A stretch of 22,560 nucleotides of DNA from Gammaproteobacteria bacterium UBA2168 (GCA_002327525.1 DCWG01000131.1:1-22560); one strand, 5' to 3'; positions 1 to 9,345 are shown, counted from the first letter of the stretch. The notes: generated from the sequence alone by a model not told the origin. Translations and numbers: made by a program.

Positions 1-1
1 C

Positions 2-513
<512 letters not shown>

Positions 514-517
<4 letters not shown>

Positions 518-1263
518 CGTTGCTCGCCATCGACAACCTGCATGTCACGGTTCAGGGAAAGCCCATCCTCAAGGGCCTCGATCTCACCATCGAGACGGGT
601 GAGGTGCATGCCATCATGGGGCCCAACGGATCCGGCAAGAGTACGCTCGCCAACGTACTGGCCGGCCGCCCCGGATACGACATCACCGAGGGTTCCGTCG
701 TGTTTCGGGATGCCCCCCTGTCCGAACTGGAGGCGGCCGAACGTGCCCATCGGGGTCTGTTTCTGGCTTTTCAGTATCCCGTCGAGATTCCTGGCGTGAG
801 CAATATGGAATTCCTGAAGGCCGCCAACGACAGCCTGTGCGCCGCCCGCAACGAAGAGCCGGCGGCGGCGGTGGCGTTTATGAAGCGCGTGCGTGCAATC
901 GCTTCGGAACTGGATCTCGATCCCGAGTTTCTGAAGCGCGGCGTCAACGAGGGATTTAGTGGCGGAGAAAAGAAGCGCAACGAAATTCTCCAGTTGCTTC
1001 TACTGCAACCCACGCTGGCGGTATTGGACGAAACCGATTCTGGGCTCGACATCGACGCCTTACAGACGGTCTCTGAAGGAGTGAATCGCTTTCGCGGCGC
1101 GCACAACGCCATCCTGTTGATCACACACTACCAGCGACTGCTCGACCACATCGTACCGGACCACGTGCACGTGCTGAGCGACGGTCGTATCGCGCGTTCC
1201 GGCGACAGGCACCTGGCCGAAAAACTCGAAGCAGAGGGTTACGCGTGGCTGGCGCAAGGGTAA
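514..1263 (+). CDS. sufC: SufC, ABC-type ATPase of the Suf complex
   Basis: This is the ATPase of the SufBCD scaffold; it binds SufB and SufD and drives their rearrangement rather than transporting a substrate. The 249-residue length is normal for the family. Walker [10 protein letters not shown] lies at residues 36-44, the ABC signature SGGEKKRNE at 149-157, Walker [13 protein letters not shown] at 168-179 and the H-loop histidine at about 205 in LLITH. The EKKRNE form of the signature and the ETDSGLD form of Walker B are characteristic of SufC rather than transporter ATPases. The ATG at 514 overlaps the sufB stop, and the 3' end overlaps sufD by 19 bases, so the genes are translationally coupled. 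Confidence 0.97.
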
Positions 1264-2369
1264 CGACGGAACTCGAACACGACGCCCCCGACTGGGTAGA
1301 TGCGCAAGGGTTGGCAGAGCTGACCAGCGCCCGACTGGCGTCCCACAGAAGTGCGGAGTTGTGGAAATACTCCTCCCTGCCACGCGCGAGCGCGGCTCTC
1401 GCGGCTACGCCTTACGGCGATGCAATATCGATCTCAGCGGCGGACGAGCTCACGGCGACGCGTTTCTCACAACTTACGCATAACGCGCGGGCGCAGGTTC
1501 GCAGTTGCGTTCGCGATGCCATCGATCAGGCGCGCTACCCGCTGTCAGCCATCGTGGCGCTCAAAGCCGGTGACGGGTGGTTGCTCGAAACCCCACGTGA
1601 TGTCAATAGCCGTGTACATATCGAACACAGCAAGGGCGCTGGCATCGTCATCCTGCGAATCGCGGACAACGCAAGTGTCAACCTGCTGGAGGAGATCACC
1701 CTGGGCGACGCTGGGGGTTGCCTGCTGTTGATCGCGCTGGGACGAAATGCTCACCTGCGCCACACTCGGGTGAGTCGCGGCGCTGCGCCATGTGCCTGGC
1801 AACTGACCCACGTAACCGCTGCCGATAGCGCGACATATGAGCTTTGTGCGTCATCGCTGGGCAGTACGCTCGAGCGCTTCGACTGCCACGTCCAACTGGC
1901 GGGCGCAGGTGCGAGCGCGAGGTTATCCGGTGCGGCACTGGTGGATGACAAAACCCACCTCGACCAGCAACTGGTAATCGAGCATGCGCATCCGCATACC
2001 GAGAGTACCACTCGATTTCATACGCTGTTGCGCGGCAAAGCGCGCAGCACGTTCAATGGCCGTATACACATCCATCCGGGTGCCCACGGCGCAGCGGCAT
2101 CACTCACCAATCGAAATCTCGCGCTGGACGAGGGTGCGGAGGTCAACACCAAACCCGAGCTCGAGATCTACAACGACGATGTGAGGTGTTCACATGGCGC
2201 CACCGTTGGCAGTTTGGATGACGAGGCCATCTTCTACCTGCTCTCTCGAGGAATCGACCAGGAGCGTGCGAGACAGCTGCTGTGCGAGGCATTTCTTTCC
2301 GAGTGTCTCGAAGAATCCGGCTCGGATACGGCACGTGACTCGTTGATGGAGGTGCTTCGTCGTGCATGA
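1245..2369 (+). CDS. sufD: SufD, Fe-S cluster assembly scaffold subunit
   Basis: SufD pairs with SufB in the SufBC2D complex. The 374-residue protein has the usual plan: a variable N-terminal helical part containing ELWKYSSL (about residues 32-43), a beta-helix core with repeated hydrophobic strands, and a conserved C-terminal block. In that block YNDDVRCSHGATVG carries His317, which corresponds to E. coli SufD His360 at the SufB-SufD interface, and FYLLSRGI follows. The start is a GTG at 1245 inside the end of sufC; the next in-frame start would remove part of the N-terminal region. The stop overlaps sufS by 8 bases. The N-terminal half is less conserved, as usual for SufD. Confidence 0.94.
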   Translation: MAGARVTTELEHDAPDWVDAQGLAELTSARLASHRSAELWKYSSLPRASAALAATPYGDAISISAADELTATRFSQLTHNARAQVRSCVRDAIDQARYPLSAIVALKAGDGWLLETPRDVNSRVHIEHSKGAGIVILRIADNASVNLLEEITLGDAGGCLLLIALGRNAHLRHTRVSRGAAPCAWQLTHVTAADSATYELCASSLGSTLERFDCHVQLAGAGASARLSGAALVDDKTHLDQQLVIEHAHPHTESTTRFHTLLRGKARSTFNGRIHIHPGAHGAAASLTNRNLALDEGAEVNTKPELEIYNDDVRCSHGATVGSLDDEAIFYLLSRGIDQERARQLLCEAFLSECLEESGSDTARDSLMEVLRRA

Positions 2370-3558
2370 CATACGCGCCGACTTCCCGATCCTGGCACGA
2401 GATGCCCATGCGAGTCCGCTGGTTTACCTCGACAACGCCGCCACCACACAGAAACCGGTGGCGGTGATCGAGGCTGTCAACGACTACTACCGCCGCTACA
2501 ACGCCAACGTGCACCGGGCGGCACACGCGCTGGCGGAAGAAGCCACCGAAGCGATGGAAATGGCTCGCGCCAAGGTGGCCGCGTTCATCGATGCTGCGTC
2601 CACACGTGAGATCATCTTCACGCGGGGCACGACGGAATCCATCAACCTGGTAGCGGCATGCTTCGGGATCAAATCAGGCTCGAGGATCCTCATCAGCGAG
2701 ATGGAGCATCACTCCAACATCGTACCCTGGCAGATGCTCGCCGAACGCACCGGCGCGCAACTGGACGCCATACGCGTAACGACAACCGGCGACCTCGATC
2801 TCGAGGATTTTCGCACAAAGCTCGATGAACGCACGGCACTGGTCGCGATTGCACACGTTAGCAACGCTCTGGGAACTCTCAACGATATCGGATCCGTCAT
2901 CGCCGATACCCACGCAGTAGGTGCGAAAGTGCTCATCGATGGCGCTCAGGCCGTGCTGCACCTTCCCGTATCCGTCAAGGCACTTGATTGCGACTTCTAT
3001 GCATTTTCTGCGCACAAGATGTTCGGGCCCACGGGTATAGGCGTACTCTACGGAAAAGAGCGGCTGTTGGAGGCCATGCCGCCCTGGCAGGGAGGCGGTG
3101 AGATGATCGAGCGCGTAACGCTCGAAGGCACCACCTACAACCGGCTACCGTACAAATTCGAAGCTGGCACACCTCACATCGCTGGCATCATCGGACTTGG
3201 CGCCGCGATCGACTATCTGTCGGCCCTGCCCCGCGACCTGCTGGTGGATCGAGAAGAGAAACTCGTACACCTGGCAGTAAATCGTCTGAAACAGATGCCG
3301 GGGCTCAGGATGGTCGGAGAACCCAGGCAGCGTATCTCGATCGTATCCTTCGTGCCACTGGATGCACATCCCCACGATGTGGGCATGCTACTCGACCAGC
3401 AGGGCATAGCGGTACGAACGGGCCACCACTGTGCGATGCCGCTGATGGAGCGGATGTGTGTGCCCGGTACAGTTCGCGCCAGCTTCAGCCTGTATAATTC
3501 GGCTGACGACGTCGATCGCCTGTTGACGGGCGTCGAAAAAGCGCTGTCATTCGTTTGA
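2362..3558 (+). CDS. sufS: SufS-type group II cysteine desulfurase
   Basis: SufS is a PLP enzyme that removes sulphur from L-cysteine as an enzyme-bound persulfide and passes it to SufE. The 398 residues match the family length. Visible landmarks are YLDNAATTQKP near residue 22, EMEHHSN with the PLP-stacking histidine near 116-117, LIDGAQ with Asp193, SAHK with the PLP-binding Lys219, and RTGHHCAMP with catalytic Cys357. The short active-site loop around the cysteine is typical of SufS rather than IscS. Translation starts at GTG 2362 within the end of sufD. A sufE partner lies three genes downstream, which supports a SufS-SufE relay. Confidence 0.96.
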   Translation: MHDIRADFPILARDAHASPLVYLDNAATTQKPVAVIEAVNDYYRRYNANVHRAAHALAEEATEAMEMARAKVAAFIDAASTREIIFTRGTTESINLVAACFGIKSGSRILISEMEHHSNIVPWQMLAERTGAQLDAIRVTTTGDLDLEDFRTKLDERTALVAIAHVSNALGTLNDIGSVIADTHAVGAKVLIDGAQAVLHLPVSVKALDCDFYAFSAHKMFGPTGIGVLYGKERLLEAMPPWQGGGEMIERVTLEGTTYNRLPYKFEAGTPHIAGIIGLGAAIDYLSALPRDLLVDREEKLVHLAVNRLKQMPGLRMVGEPRQRISIVSFVPLDAHPHDVGMLLDQQGIAVRTGHHCAMPLMERMCVPGTVRASFSLYNSADDVDRLLTGVEKALSFV

Positions 3559-3590
3559 TGCATTGGGACAGCACGTCTGTGGAGAGGGAC

Positions 3591-3995
3591 ATGAACCAGA
3601 CTGATTCGAAGCCGGAACAGCGTCCGAGCAAGCGCGTTGCAGGCACGCTGGAATTCGATCCTGCGCGAATCTCGGTAACTGCCGCCGCTGCGGAACACAT
3701 CCTGCGCCAGATAGCCCTCTCGGGGCAGCACCACCTGCGCCTGGGAGTGGCGGAGAGCGGTTGTAACGGCTACATGTACACTCTCGACTACATCGACACA
3801 CCAGCGGTTGAGGACACCGAGTTCGAGGTGGCTGATGAGCTGTCGCTGTTCGTCGCCGAAAGCGACCTGCCCCTGGTGCTGGGCACCGAGGTCGATCTGG
3901 TGAAGGAGGGTCTGAACTCGACGCTCAAGTTCAAGAATCCCAACGCCGATAGCATGTGTGGCTGTGGCGAGAGTTTCTCCATGGGTGGCCAGTAA
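3591..3995 (+). CDS. sufA: SufA-type (A-type) Fe-S carrier protein
   Basis: A-type carriers accept clusters from the SufBCD scaffold and deliver them to client apoproteins. The protein has 134 residues with the three canonical cysteine ligands: Cys58 in ESGCNGYMY, then Cys123 and Cys125 in SMCGCGESF. The run GTEVDLVKEGLN followed by FKNPNA resembles SufA more closely than ErpA or IscA. Residues 1-25 are a hydrophilic extension before the conserved fold. The ATG at 3591 is chosen because GGAGAGG at 3581-3587 is a well placed ribosome binding site; an in-frame ATG at 3555 has no such site and overlaps the sufS stop. Confidence 0.93.
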   Translation: MNQTDSKPEQRPSKRVAGTLEFDPARISVTAAAAEHILRQIALSGQHHLRLGVAESGCNGYMYTLDYIDTPAVEDTEFEVADELSLFVAESDLPLVLGTEVDLVKEGLNSTLKFKNPNADSMCGCGESFSMGGQ

Positions 3996-4007
3996 GCACA
4001 TACGCCC

Positions 4008-4535
4008 ATGGAACGCCGCGTCATCCCCACGCACCGCGACTGTGCGGCCCGCCTTGTTCCTACCGGCGATCCCATCACTATTCCCGGCGGTACCTTCGTT
4101 ACGCTTACCCAGGATCTCGGTGGTAACTACACCGTCATCGTCAACGGGAACATGGCGCGTGTCGATGGCGCCGATGCGGACGCACTCGGCTTCCCCCGGA
4201 CGGTGCTCGAATTCGAAGCCCGAACGGACGGACGCGTGGACGAGGAGCAGGTACACGAAGCGCTGTCATCCGTTTTCGATCCCGAAATCCCGGTCAACAT
4301 CGTCGATCTGGGACTGATCTACGCCACCAGCATTGGTGCCGGCGGAGAAGTGGACGTTACCATGACCCTTACGGCACCCGGTTGCGGCATGGGACCGGTT
4401 CTCGTGCACGATGTCGAGCGCCGTGTGTCTCAGGTCCCCAACGTCAGCTCCGTAACCGTGGACCTGGTTTTCGAGCCACCCTGGTCTCGCGACATGATGA
4501 GCGAAGAAGCACAGCTGGAGCTCGGGCTGTTCTGA
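4008..4535 (+). CDS. sufT: SufT, DUF59/MIP18-type Fe-S maturation factor
   Basis: SufT proteins carry a DUF59 (MIP18-type) domain and help mature some Fe-S proteins; the exact step is not settled. This one has 175 residues with the two-part layout of the long SufT family: an N-terminal half with IPGGTFVTLTQDLGGN (about residues 25-40) and a DUF59 half with DPEIPVNIVDLGLIY (91-105), PGCGMG with Cys126, and FEPPW near the end. Cys126 is the conserved reactive cysteine of the domain. It lies 12 bases after sufA and 16 before sufE, so it is very likely cotranscribed with them. Confidence 0.93.
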   Translation: MERRVIPTHRDCAARLVPTGDPITIPGGTFVTLTQDLGGNYTVIVNGNMARVDGADADALGFPRTVLEFEARTDGRVDEEQVHEALSSVFDPEIPVNIVDLGLIYATSIGAGGEVDVTMTLTAPGCGMGPVLVHDVERRVSQVPNVSSVTVDLVFEPPWSRDMMSEEAQLELGLF

Positions 4536-4551
4536 TGCGGCTACTGTTCTG

Positions 4552-4953
4552 ATGGATCTGGACGACATTCGCGACAGCTTCGCGTTCTTCGACGACTGGG
4601 AGGACAAGTACCGCTTCGTCATCGATCTCGGTAAATCCCTCCCTCACCTCGAAGAAGCCCTGCGCACCGAGGACAACCTGGTGCGCGGCTGTCAAAGTCA
4701 GGTTTGGCTGGTATCCGCAACCGTGGGCGATCGCCTGCATCTGCGCATCGACAGCGACGCACACATCGTTCGAGGCCTCATCAGCATCGTGCTCGCGGCC
4801 TATCAGGACCGGACACCGGAGGATATTCTCGCGTTCGATATGGAGGAGCTGTTCTCCGATCTTGATCTGCTCACGCACCTGAGTCCCACCCGCGGCAATG
4901 GTCTGCGCGCCATGGTCAGTCGTATCAGGGAGACGGCTCGCGCAGCCGCATGA
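4552..4953 (+). CDS. sufE: SufE, sulphur acceptor for SufS
   Basis: SufE takes the persulfide sulphur from SufS and stimulates its activity. At 133 residues it is a normal SufE. The acceptor cysteine is Cys47 in VRGCQSQVW, the family signature, and the C-terminal part ends with the typical LSPTRGNGL motif. It is the last gene of the suf operon seen here. Its final 29 bases overlap the end of a glycosyltransferase gene read from the other strand, so the two operons converge with shared coding bases and no room for an ordinary intrinsic terminator between them. Confidence 0.95.
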   Translation: MDLDDIRDSFAFFDDWEDKYRFVIDLGKSLPHLEEALRTEDNLVRGCQSQVWLVSATVGDRLHLRIDSDAHIVRGLISIVLAAYQDRTPEDILAFDMEELFSDLDLLTHLSPTRGNGLRAMVSRIRETARAAA

Positions 4954-5554
4954 ACCGCTGCCAGTCGGCCGCGGTGTCGACGTCCCAGGTGAGCGGTAAC
5001 AATGCCACACTCAAACCCAGCCTCTGCGCCTGCGAGAGTGTCTGCTCCAGCACTCGCTCGCTCCCCCACCGCACGTCCTCGAATAGTTTCGGGTGCACAG
5101 ATCGCATGCCGATCAATCCGTAGCCACCATCCTCTGTGGGTGCGACGACCACGTCGTGAGTCTTGAGTGCGGCTGCAGCGGAATCGATGTAGGTGGCATC
5201 GATTGCGGGCAGATCAACACCCGTGACGAGTGCGATACGCCGGCGCCGATGCGCATGTGACACAATTTCGCACATGCGCTGCCCCAGATGCCCCTCTCCC
5301 TGAAAATGCAACGGCAACTCACAGCTGCGCGCCACTTCCCTGCATCGTCGCGCATCCCCCGTCATCCACAACTCCACCTCAACACTCGAATCCGCGAGTA
5401 ACGCGAGCTTGTGCTGCAGCAACTGATCGTACGCGTCGAGCGCACCCGCGATTCCGAGATCCTGCACCAGACGCTTCTTTACCTCTCCCGTTACCGGCGC
5501 CCGCGCCATCAGGCACACGAACACACCACCGTCAGCCGGATCAACGCTCGTCAT
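4925..5554 (-). CDS. TIGR04282/DUF2064-family nucleotide-sugar-type transferase
   Basis: This 209-residue protein has a compact GT-A-like fold of the DUF2064 (TIGR04282) family. MARAPVTGEVKKRL near the N-terminus is the nucleotide-binding start (usual form KxPxxGxVKTRL), VTGVDLPAI holds the acidic centre, and APTEDGGYGLIGM is the family's most conserved block. Members often occur beside a TIGR04283 glycosyltransferase, as here. Some have been linked to arsenosugar synthesis, but nothing else in the window supports that role. The ATG at 5554 overlaps the end of the upstream glycosyltransferase by 14 bases; an earlier in-frame ATG at 5596 would lie deep inside that gene. The substrate is unknown. 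Confidence 0.85.
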   Translation of the reverse strand: MTSVDPADGGVFVCLMARAPVTGEVKKRLVQDLGIAGALDAYDQLLQHKLALLADSSVEVELWMTGDARRCREVARSCELPLHFQGEGHLGQRMCEIVSHAHRRRRIALVTGVDLPAIDATYIDSAAAALKTHDVVVAPTEDGGYGLIGMRSVHPKLFEDVRWGSERVLEQTLSQAQRLGLSVALLPLTWDVDTAADWQRFMRLREPSP

Positions 5555-6239
5555 GACGATAGTAGCGGCGTGCCAGTTCGTCCGGACTGCCACCAAAGAA
5601 ATAGCGGATTCGATATGCCCACATCGAGAGGATAGTGCGTAGCACCCCGTCTCGTCTCCAGCGCCGCGCGTCCGTCCCGATCCGCTCGCGGCACCTCACC
5701 GGGCGGCTGATCCGCCTCAGGCGTTTGCTCAGCTCCACATCCTCCATCAGCGGCTGACGGGGTACTCCACGGATACTTCGTAACAGATCCCGATGGGCGA
5801 AGATGGCCTGATCTCCCGTGCAGATGTGGGTGAGTGCAGAACGCAAGTTCATCGCAGAGCCGACCAGCCAACGCCACCCAAATACCGGGCCGAGGTATCC
5901 GGGCGGATCCGCGACGCAGACGTCGAAGCGGCCCCAGGCTGGCGCGCCCGACGCTATGCGTTGCAGCGCATCAAGGTGTCTGGTGTCGATACCGCTATCC
6001 GCATGCACGAACCAGATCCATTCTCCACGCGCCGCCCTCCAGCCAATGTCTAGCTGCGCGCCGCGATTGGCGGCCTGGCACACAACCCGCGCGTCATGCC
6101 GGTGCGCCACACACAGACTGTCGTCGGTGGAGCCACCATCGACCACCACACATTCGAATCCGCTTGATGCGAGCATCTCCAGCAGCGCGGCCAGTGCCGG
6201 TGCATCGTTGAGCACCGGGACGACGACGCTCACGCTCAA
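5541..6239 (-). CDS. TIGR04283-type family 2 glycosyltransferase
   Basis: This is a GT2-fold glycosyltransferase of about 232 residues. It begins SVSVVVPVLND, the usual first beta strand, followed by ECVVVDGGSTDDS with the nucleotide-binding Asp, ANRGAQLDIG, and WIWFVHADS with the metal-binding acidic motif. ICTGDQAIF and MEDVELSKRL give the acceptor-side and catalytic residues. The open frame runs upstream through the amidase, so the start must be chosen. The TTG at 6239 overlaps the amidase stop as TTGA and places the first strand at the N-terminus; a GTG at 6233 is the alternative. It is paired and overlapping with the DUF2064 protein, which is the common arrangement for this family. Substrate unknown. 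Confidence 0.85.
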   Translation of the reverse strand: MSVSVVVPVLNDAPALAALLEMLASSGFECVVVDGGSTDDSLCVAHRHDARVVCQAANRGAQLDIGWRAARGEWIWFVHADSGIDTRHLDALQRIASGAPAWGRFDVCVADPPGYLGPVFGWRWLVGSAMNLRSALTHICTGDQAIFAHRDLLRSIRGVPRQPLMEDVELSKRLRRISRPVRCRERIGTDARRWRRDGVLRTILSMWAYRIRYFFGGSPDELARRYYRHDER

Positions 6240-7651
6240 CTGTGCTCGCGCTCCCACAGCGAATGTGCAAAAACGCCATTGTAACGTTGCAGACACTCCA
6301 TCGCCTCGAGGATGAGATCCTCGCGAAAGCGACGTCCGACCAATTGCACGCCGGCTGGCCGACCCGCCACCATGCCGGTGGGGAACACGCCGGCCGGCAG
6401 GCCGAGGTAGTTGATACCGAAGCTGTAGATCGCGGCCTGGAAGATATCCTTCGTGTGGGCCGCACTGCGTGCGTCCTCGTTCCAGTCGAACAGCGGGCGC
6501 ATGAGAAACGGCGTGAGGACCAGTGGATACCGATCGAGAAACAGATTCCACTCGCGAGCCAGCGCGGTGCGATCGGCAACCCCTTCCCGATAACCGTGCG
6601 CATCGACCAGATCACCCATCTCGTAGTACCAGTCGAAGATCTTGTGGATGGTCTCACTGCCATACTCCCGCGCCACCGCGTCAAGCGTCTCACGAATCTC
6701 GTAGACGGCTACGTCCAGCCACCCCGTGGCGGGTTTGTGAACCGGCGGCACCTCCACCTCTTCCACAACGTAACCCGCCTCACGCAGTTGCTCAGCGGTT
6801 GTGTCGATGGCAGCAAGAACGTCGGGATGAATGGGATAGCCATGCGACTCTTTCGTCACGGCTATCTTCACATCCTGCTCTCGCGGCCAGTCATACAATG
6901 GTGCCGGCACCCACCAGGGATCATGTGCATCACCCCGTGCCATGACGCTCGTAGCCAGCCTCAGGTCCTCCACGTGCCGCGCGATCGCACCCTGCACCGA
7001 CATAAGCTGTGCCAGCAAGCCTCGCTCGGCACCCGCTGAAGGATTGAATGCCGGCACCCTGCCGAAGGTCGGCTTGACCGTGCTCACACCACAGGCAAAC
7101 GACGGAAAGCGCAGAGAACCGCCAATGTCGTTGCCGTGATGCACAGGTCCAAAACCGGCAGCCGCTGCTGAACCAGCTCCCCCGGAAGATCCTCCTGGAC
7201 TCGCATCGTCGTCCCAGGGGTTGCGCGTACGCCCGTGCAGAGGATTGTCGGTGGTCGCCCGAAGGCTGAACTCGGGTGTATTGGTGCGCCCTACGATCAC
7301 GGCACCCGCTGCACGCAAATTGCGCACGACGGGGCTGTCATCAGTTGCGATGAGGCTAGCCAGAGCCGGTACGCCGTTCGGCGTTGGCTCACCGGCCATG
7401 TCTACATTTTCCTTGATGGTCACCGGTACGCCATGCAGCGCACCCAATACATCGCCTCTGGCAACCGCCGCATCCGCGCGTCTGGCGTCCGCACGCGCGC
7501 TGTCCCGATAGTCATAGACAATAGCATTCAGATGCGGGTTGAGCGCATCGATCCGCGCTAGCACCGAATCCAGCACCTCTTCCGCGGAGAACTGTTTATC
7601 CTCTATACCCTTCGCCAGCGCAACAGCGCTCTCTTGCCATAGTTCACTCAA
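6236..7651 (-). CDS. Amidase signature family hydrolase
   Basis: This 471-residue amidase hydrolyses an amide bond of unknown substrate. The Ser-cisSer-Lys triad is complete: Lys80 in VPVTIKEN, Ser155 in SPGGSSGG, and nucleophile Ser179 in NDIGGSLR. The Lys-Ser-Ser spacings of 75 and 24 residues equal those of FAAH (Lys142, Ser217, Ser241). NTPEFSLRATT and the glycine-rich region are typical. It lacks the features of GatA and is not beside gatB or gatC, so a catabolic amidase is likelier than the tRNA amidotransferase subunit. It lies 8 bases past the end of the ruined LLM gene and after a CoA-transferase gene, suggesting an old catabolic operon that has lost its middle step. Confidence 0.92.
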   Translation of the reverse strand: MSELWQESAVALAKGIEDKQFSAEEVLDSVLARIDALNPHLNAIVYDYRDSARADARRADAAVARGDVLGALHGVPVTIKENVDMAGEPTPNGVPALASLIATDDSPVVRNLRAAGAVIVGRTNTPEFSLRATTDNPLHGRTRNPWDDDASPGGSSGGAGSAAAAGFGPVHHGNDIGGSLRFPSFACGVSTVKPTFGRVPAFNPSAGAERGLLAQLMSVQGAIARHVEDLRLATSVMARGDAHDPWWVPAPLYDWPREQDVKIAVTKESHGYPIHPDVLAAIDTTAEQLREAGYVVEEVEVPPVHKPATGWLDVAVYEIRETLDAVAREYGSETIHKIFDWYYEMGDLVDAHGYREGVADRTALAREWNLFLDRYPLVLTPFLMRPLFDWNEDARSAAHTKDIFQAAIYSFGINYLGLPAGVFPTGMVAGRPAGVQLVGRRFREDLILEAMECLQRYNGVFAHSLWEREHS

Positions 7652-7659
7652 TGTTCACC

Positions 7660-8072
7660 TCACAAAACAACACTTTCAGCCAGTTGCTGCATGCCTTCCT
7701 GCAGATTGGGACCCAACGCCTGCATTGGGACGACAAGGCGGCTCACCCCGAGTTCCTCTTAGGTTGCCACCGCTTCCGGGCCGCCATGCCCGGGCACCAG
7801 GCGGTGATCTCGACGGTCGCGGGATCCCGGTCGTTGACCTCGCATACCGCCACAAGGCTCAAGGCGATGAGCGGATCCACAAACTGGTCTCCGGTGGCGC
7901 ACCCATCTTGTTGTTGTACGGATATCTAGACTGATAGTCCTCCGGCACGATGGCATGCCCGAACGTCCAGACCGACTCAAAACCCAGGCTCTCGGCCAAT
8001 CGAGCCATTCCCACTATCTGCCTGCTGTGGCGCCTCAACGCCGACATTGACCTGTATCAGACCAATCTTCAT
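7660..8072 (-). pseudogene. Ruined luciferase-like (LLM, F420-type) oxidoreductase
   Basis: Fragments of one protein appear in order but in different frames. From the ATG at 8072 one reads MKIGLIQVNVGVEAPQQ. A shift near 8020-8026 leads to IVGMARLAESLGFESVW and then KMGAPPETS. A second shift near 7881 gives FVDPLIALSLVAV. A large internal deletion near 7842 follows, leaving NDRDPATVEITAWCPG and finally ELGVSRLVVPMQALG with the stop at 7660-7662. Start, order and end match LLM-class flavin/F420 oxidoreductases of about 280-300 residues; only about 137 codons remain. The start is 5 bases after the CaiB gene stop, so it was the second gene of that operon. Product certainly inactive. Confidence 0.9.
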
Positions 8073-8076
8073 GTTG

Positions 8077-9345
8077 TTAATCACCTGCTGGTTCGTTGTC
8101 TTTCAGGGCGTATTCCTCGAATACCTGAGTGCGGTGCTCGTCCAGTGTTGGCGCACTGGAGACACGCCTGGCCGGCGTCCGCGTAAATTTGATTGGATTA
8201 GCCATTACCGCCGCGGGTACGTTGTCGCCTGGTAGGTCGATCGGCTGGATCATGTCCCGCGCCGCCATATGCGGGTCGGCATACAGGTCAGCGGCGGTAT
8301 TGACGGGCCCGCAGGGAACCCGGCCGCCGAGAGCTGCCGTGACTTCCGCCTTGGTATGCGCCAGGGTCCATGTCTCCAACTCACCGGTGACATAATCCCG
8401 GTTCGCCACTCTGGCCTTCAAATCTCGCGAGCGTTCGTCCGTCATCAGATCGGGCCGGTCCATCGTCTCGCACAGCGCTTCCCAGTGTTTGGGGCCGGGT
8501 GCCGCAATAGCGACACCGCCATCGCGGGTAGGGAATATGTCGAACGGACACAGATTGGGATGCCCCGAACCGCGCGGCCCGAGCACCCGGTTCTCGAAAC
8601 TGTAGTTGGCGATCAGCGTCTCGCACAGGTATGCGATGGAGTCATACATCGCGATGTCGAGAAACTGGCCCTCGCCCGAGTTACGCGCATGGTGGATTGC
8701 GCTCACCATGCCGAGCGCGAGCAACGTGCCGGGGTACAGATCGCCCATGCTGGCGCCGGCTGGAAAACCATGGCCGCCCTCGGGGCCGTTGATGTGTGCA
8801 AGCCCGCCCATGCATTGGGCCACGATATCGAACGCCGGCCAGTCGACGTAGGGGCTCTCTCCGGTACGCGGGTCACCGAAACCGCGTATGGCGCCATAGA
8901 CGATGCGGGGATTGCGTCGGGCAATCGCTTCGTAACCGCAACCCAGCCGGTCCATCACACCAGCGCGTGTGTTTTCTATCAAACCGTCGGCCTGCTCACA
9001 AAGTTGAAACAACCGCTCGCGATCGTCGGCATCCTTCAGGTCCAGCACGACACTGCGTTTGCCCCGGTTGATGCTCGCGAAGTAGCCGCCGTAGTCGCAC
9101 CCGGCCTCACGCGCAGAGGACGGCGTCGCGAAATCTTTCGGATGTGGCGGGATTCCACGACTCAAATCACCCGTCGGCGGCTCCACCTTGATAACATCCG
9201 CACCGAGGTCCGCCAACAACCCACCAGCGAAGGGTCCGGCCAGCGCCATCGTACAATCGACGATGACGACATCACATAGCGGTCCTTGCCGGTCCCCGCC
9301 CCGCACTCCCTCTTCGATTCCCTCTCGGCCGCCCACCATCGCCAT
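8077..9345 (-). CDS. CaiB/BaiF family (class III) CoA-transferase
   Basis: Class III CoA-transferases move CoA between carboxylic acids; the substrate here is unknown. The 422-residue protein shows the family start VDCTMALAGPFAGGLLADLG (about residues 29-48), then IKVEPPTGD, NRGKRSVVLDLK, and NTRAGVMDRLG. The Asp at about 202 in SMGDLYPG is at the place of the catalytic Asp169 of formyl-CoA transferase, and GEGQFLDIAMYDS follows. The first about 23 residues are charged and variable. The start at 9345 has a strong ribosome binding site, GGAGGAGG, seven bases upstream. It is the first gene of a minus-strand operon with the LLM ruin, the amidase and two glycosyltransferases. Confidence 0.93.
   Translation of the reverse strand: MAMVGGREGIEEGVRGGDRQGPLCDVVIVDCTMALAGPFAGGLLADLGADVIKVEPPTGDLSRGIPPHPKDFATPSSAREAGCDYGGYFASINRGKRSVVLDLKDADDRERLFQLCEQADGLIENTRAGVMDRLGCGYEAIARRNPRIVYGAIRGFGDPRTGESPYVDWPAFDIVAQCMGGLAHINGPEGGHGFPAGASMGDLYPGTLLALGMVSAIHHARNSGEGQFLDIAMYDSIAYLCETLIANYSFENRVLGPRGSGHPNLCPFDIFPTRDGGVAIAAPGPKHWEALCETMDRPDLMTDERSRDLKARVANRDYVTGELETWTLAHTKAEVTAALGGRVPCGPVNTAADLYADPHMAARDMIQPIDLPGDNVPAAVMANPIKFTRTPARRVSSAPTLDEHRTQVFEEYALKDNEPAGD

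Noticed and set aside
3213..4256. 347-codon open frame on the minus strand
   Set aside because: It lies opposite sufS, sufA and sufT, which carry complete catalytic motifs. The translation has no recognisable domain; it is a GC-driven shadow.
8269..9279. 336-codon open frame on the plus strand
   Set aside because: Antisense to the CaiB-type CoA-transferase, with no motifs of its own.
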